From assembly GCA_902767565.1 (NCBI GenBank), contig CACXHY010000003.1:144668-208667 (forward strand): 64,000 nucleotides of DNA, given 5' to 3'. This DNA is from an uncultured Eubacteriales bacterium (lineage in GTDB: Bacteria; Bacillota; Clostridia; Christensenellales; Aristaeellaceae). Position 1 is the first letter of the stretch. Each line of letters opens with the position of its first letter. The position numbers and the translations under genes were made by a program. The notes under the pieces were generated by a model that saw only the letters and a list, made by a program, of their open reading frames with translations, made no database searches and had not been told where the DNA came from. This document shows positions 61,359 to 64,000 of this stretch, piece by piece.

Positions 61359-62180
61359 AGGTTCTGCATATGCTGAAAAGCGTGCGTGTTCTTCAAGGGC
61401 CGACAACTTAAAGTGCCTGTTCTGATTCTTCAGCTGGGAAGGGATCTCATCGAAGATTGCTTCGATCTTCAATTGGTTTCGGGAACCATGCTTGTGAATA
61501 TCATCACGGTACAGATTCAGGATTCTGCGTTTCACACGGTCTACAGCGGCAAAATCCCTGGTCTCCACAAAACGCTCGACAGCCTGTGGCATGCCGCCGA
61601 CAATCATGTATTGCCTGAACAGATCCATGGCTTTCCGGTGAAGAGACTGCCCCATGGGCTGCCTTTTTTCAAAGCAGGCGCGAATCAGCGGGTACATCGT
61701 ATCGTTGCCCATCGCCCACAGGAATTCTTCAAAGTCCATCGGATACATATCAATCTGGTCTTCTTCAGAAGGAATCAGAATATCCTGTATGTTCTCTTTG
61801 ATGGAAATCAGAGACCCGGTTTCGATGTAATCATATCGCCCGTCTGCAACCAGGTATTTCATTGCGCTCCTCGCCCGCGGGAAAAGCTGGACCTCATCAA
61901 GGATAATGACAGATTCCCGTTCATACAGCGGAACGTTGTATGCTGCTTTGAGCTTCAGGAAAAACGTGTCCAGATCCTCCAGGTCATGAAGGAACAGGTC
62001 CTTTGTTTCCTGGCTTGTTTTGTTGAAGTCAATCAGGATGTAGCTTTTGTATTCATGCTTCGCAAACTCTTCAACGATGTAGCTTTTACCTACACGCCTT
62101 GCTCCCTGTACGAGAATGCAGCTTTGACCATGCTCGGTTTGCTTCCAGGCGAGGAGTCTTTCGTAAATCTTCCTTTTCAT
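61242..62180 (-). pseudogene. AAA ATPase with DUF4143 domain, C-terminus truncated
   Basis: A 312-residue frame of the ATPase-DUF4143 family (usually about 400-450 residues). Walker A VQGARRVGKSYIV, Walker B SVIILDEVQLFPRA, then the DUF4143 start (YPMDFEEFLWAMG, MIVGGMPQAVERFVE). The protein should continue after LKMNQDRTILKCY into the final DUF4143 third, but at nt 61253/61254 the sequence switches to the JAMM gene and stops three codons later. The ATG start at 62180 is used; the frame extends a further 30 codons upstream without a better site. It has its own promoter. Family function is uncertain; accessory or toxin-like roles have been suggested. Confidence 0.8.
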
Positions 62181-62209
62181 CGTTATGCCCCCAACGCAAA
62201 TCACGTTTA

Positions 62210-62249
62210 TTGACATCTTGAATTTTACACAAATCAAGGTTAATGTCAA
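62210..62249 (-). promoter_or_regulatory. Promoter with straddling inverted repeat for the DUF4143 ATPase gene
   Basis: Minus strand TTGACA (62249-62244), 16-bp spacer, TAAAAT (62227-62222). An inverted repeat TTGACAT (62210-62216) / ATGTCAA (62243-62249), with inner CTTGA / TCAAG (62217-62221, 62233-62237), spans both hexamers and may be an operator. Confidence 0.7.
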
Positions 62250-62299
62250 GCTGCATTCGACACTAATCAAGTTTTTTCAGCACGAAGGGAGTGACACTG

Positions 62300-63214
62300 A
62301 TGCCCAACAAAGCGCAGGCTTATGCGCTGATGGCAGACGAGACTGCCCGCAGGATCACAGGAGATTACCTGGACTGGGCAGCTTATCTGACCACAGCCTC
62401 GAGGCTGTACAAGTATCCCTTTCACGATCAGCTGCTGATTTACGCCCAGCGTCCGGAGGCCACAGCCTGCGCATCCTATGACCTGTGGAATGACACCATG
62501 CGCCGCTATGTGCGCCGGGGCTCGAAAGGGATCGCCCTGCTGACGCCCGGCCCCTACGGCATGGATGTGCGCTATGTGTTCGACGTTGCCGACACCGGCA
62601 CCCGGAGATACTCACGGAATGTGGAGCCATGGGTGCTCACGACGGCAACGGAAGAGCCAGTCCGCCAAATGCTGGAGGACCAGTATTTCGCAGAGGCTTC
62701 CATGGGGCTTCCGGCACAGATCAACCAGATCGCGCAGCGGCAGGCGCTGGAGTACTGGCGGAATCACGCCCGGGACGTCCGCGACAGCGTGGACAGTCCT
62801 TCGCTCTCATCGTATGATGATTTCAGCATCGGAGCTTCCTTCCGGAAGGCCGCTGCGGCCAGCATCTCCTTCAGCATACAGACCCGCTGCGGGCTCGATC
62901 CCGAGCTGCGCCGGGAGGACTTCACAGAGGTGCTGGCCTGGAACACACCTGCTACCGCGGCAGAGCTTGGCAAAGCGGTGAGTGAGATCTCAGGCCAGGT
63001 TCTCCGTCAGATCGAAACGACCGTCCGAACCGCAGAAAGGAGCATGAACTATGAGCGAACTGATCGCTTGCAGCGTTGTCTGAGCATGCGGTTTCCGTCA
63101 TCTAATGTTCTCCAGCACTCCTGTTTTTCTAGCTATTCTGATCACACCCTCATCAGTGATTCCCTCCAGATAACGCTGTGTGATGGAAACATTCTCATGT
63201 CCCAACAGTCGTGA
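62300..63214 (+). pseudogene. N-terminal fragment of a large conjugative-element helicase/methylase protein
   Basis: From ATG at 62300 (AAGGGAG 8 nt upstream) the first about 260 residues match the start of the very long (over 2000 residues) SNF2/methylase-type proteins of Tn1549-like conjugative elements: MPNKAQAYALMADETARRITGDYLDWAAYL, FHDQLLIYAQRPEATACASYDLWN, YVRRGSKGIALL, YVFDVADTGTR. After about nt 63060-63095 the frame runs antisense into the recombinase gene and stops at 63214. The rest of the gene is absent. GC content is higher than in the JAMM/ATPase part, so it is a separate acquisition. Confidence 0.75.
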
Positions 63215-63820
63215 AAGCGTGTAAAGGTCAATGCCGTTCTTCAGGTTGATGTGCGCAAAGGTATGCCGGCACGTGTGGGGAGAAACACGAATCTCCTTGC
63301 TGACGCCGGCTGCCTTTGCTGCCTTTTTCAGTATCTTGGCAACCGCTTCGGCTGTCAGTTTCCTGCCGGTTCGGGAGAGGAAGAATTCCTGGTCGTGAAG
63401 CGCTTCTTTGAAATACGACCTGCGTGCTCTGCTGTATCTGAGCAGCGCTTTTGCGAGAAATGGTGAAACCGGGACAAGCCTTTCCTTGGCACCCTTGCCA
63501 TAGATCATGATGCACTCTTCGTGAATCTGAGATTCTACCAGTTCCATCAGTTCGCTCAGGCGGACCCCGGTATCGAACATCATGGCAATCATTGCCCTGT
63601 TTCTGATCTCGATGAAAGACTGGCCGTTGTAATAGTTGATCATGTCCAGGATGTTCTTTTCTGTGAAGGTGCGGAGCTTCAGCTTCGGAAGCTTCATGTT
63701 CCTGATTCGTTTTGTTGGCGTTGCCTCAATATGGCCCTCGGCTTCCAGGTAATTGAAGAATGTCTTGAAGACCTTGAGAAGGTCATTGATGTACTGGGGT
63801 TTTCTGCCGGCATCATCCAT
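63098..63820 (-). pseudogene. Tyrosine recombinase (XerD/phage integrase family), N-terminus missing
   Basis: A 240-residue frame with the full catalytic set: R87 in DTGVRLSELMEL, K in GKGAKERLVPVS, H182-x-x-R185 in SPHTCRHTF, H208 in LLGHENVSI and the nucleophile Y217 in TQRYLEG. Only the second half of the core-binding domain remains (INDLLKVFKTFFNYLEAEGH); arm-binding and early core-binding parts (about 60-90 residues) are absent, and upstream DNA encodes an unrelated protein end. It ends naturally after VLENIR. Without its N-terminus it probably cannot recombine alone. Confidence 0.78.
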
Positions 63821-64000
63821 CTGTGAGCCATCTCTTCGGCTTTCTTTTCAAGGGCTTCAAAATAGCCGCGATTCCGCTTTCCGTAGATCTCCTCATACAG
63901 TGGCATCAGATGCGGATACTTCGCCGCGATATAGTCCATGATCGTCTTCTTGAATCCGCCGCGCAGGTTCAGGTTCTCCAGCCAGACCAGGTCGCACTGA
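63694..64000 (-). pseudogene. C-terminal end of a probable radical SAM protein, fused out into the recombinase
   Basis: Minus-strand frame entering from the window edge: CDLVWLENLNLRGGFKKT followed by MDYIAAKYPHLMPLYEEIYG and EALEKKAEEMAHR. This resembles the end of SPL-like radical SAM proteins of Clostridia. At about nt 63815-63825 the frame passes into recombinase DNA in another register and stops at 63694. The beginning of the gene lies outside the window, so identity is tentative. Confidence 0.5.

Larger units (their letters stand above)
60340..63825. mobile_element. Eroded integrative island downstream of tRNA-Arg
   Basis: AT-rich DNA placed 3' of a tRNA with duplicated 5' half, containing the GCTAAC array, a conjugative-element gene fragment and a recombinase fragment. 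At least three internal gene-to-gene fusion points (about 61253, 63080, 63820) show repeated deletions. The right boundary is not certain. Confidence 0.7.

Overview
The window is a high-GC, mostly densely packed chromosomal segment from an anaerobic, Gram-positive-type bacterium, most likely a high-GC Clostridia/Bacillota lineage from a gut or rumen-like habitat. The evidence is a perfect CIRCE operator before groES-groEL, a yloU-fakA-recG block, plsX-acpP-rnc, RqcH, oligoendopeptidase F, a class A penicillin-binding protein, strong AGGAGG ribosome binding sites, many TTG/GTG starts and textbook sigma-A promoters with 17-bp spacers. The lineage is inferred from gene content; no rRNA is present.

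Layout. 1-6.4 kb: PBP1A, a pectin-type SGNH esterase, a small P-loop ATPase, threonine synthase and a small AT-richer orphan gene. 6.4-13.1 kb (minus strand): pyroglutamyl peptidase coupled to a repeat-rich secreted protein, a MIF-type tautomerase, then a respiratory module of split system II cytochrome c maturation proteins (CcsA, CcsB/ResB) downstream of pentaheme nitrite reductase NrfA. 13.1-16.2 kb (minus): DUF3237 protein, secreted alpha/beta hydrolase, metallophosphoesterase. Next come tRNA-Pro(GGG) and the HrcA-type groES-groEL operon. 18.8-27.6 kb: carbohydrate block (secreted pullulanase, Tag DNA glycosylase, esterase and beta-helix enzyme in one tight operon, then a convergent domain-permuted GH3 enzyme). 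27.8-34.8 kb: PepF, MntR-like regulator, RluD-type synthase, LspA, RidA, DUF1858, RNase III, ACP, PlsX. 35-41.8 kb: ABC-2 exporter, Asp23, FakA-like kinase, RecG. 42-51 kb: BspA-type leucine-rich repeat protein (AT-richer), Ppk1, LepA, a YpsA-like protein with an apparent CTG start, HemW, RNase Z, PgsA. 51-59.8 kb (minus): SerC-SerA, pyrimidine-nucleoside phosphorylase, secreted protein, RqcH, acyl-CoA synthetase.

59.9-64 kb is different: a tRNA-Arg(CCT) locus with a duplicated 5' half, then AT-rich accessory DNA. Ten exact GCTAAC/GTTAGC sites plus five one-base variants lie on both sides of the complete tRNA. They form three modules with the same internal spacing (11 and 20 bp steps), which suggests a phased protein-binding array such as integrase arm sites. 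Downstream is a patchwork of gene fragments: a CxxC-ended stub, a JAMM/MPN isopeptidase fused tail-to-tail with a truncated AAA/DUF4143 ATPase, the start of a large conjugative-element helicase/methylase protein, a tyrosine recombinase lacking its N-terminus, and the C-terminus of a probable radical SAM protein. This is the most unusual part of the window.

Functionally the genes describe a fermentative polysaccharide degrader (starch, pectin, beta-glucosides) that can also reduce nitrite to ammonia, with ordinary housekeeping modules around it and one eroded integration hotspot at the right end.
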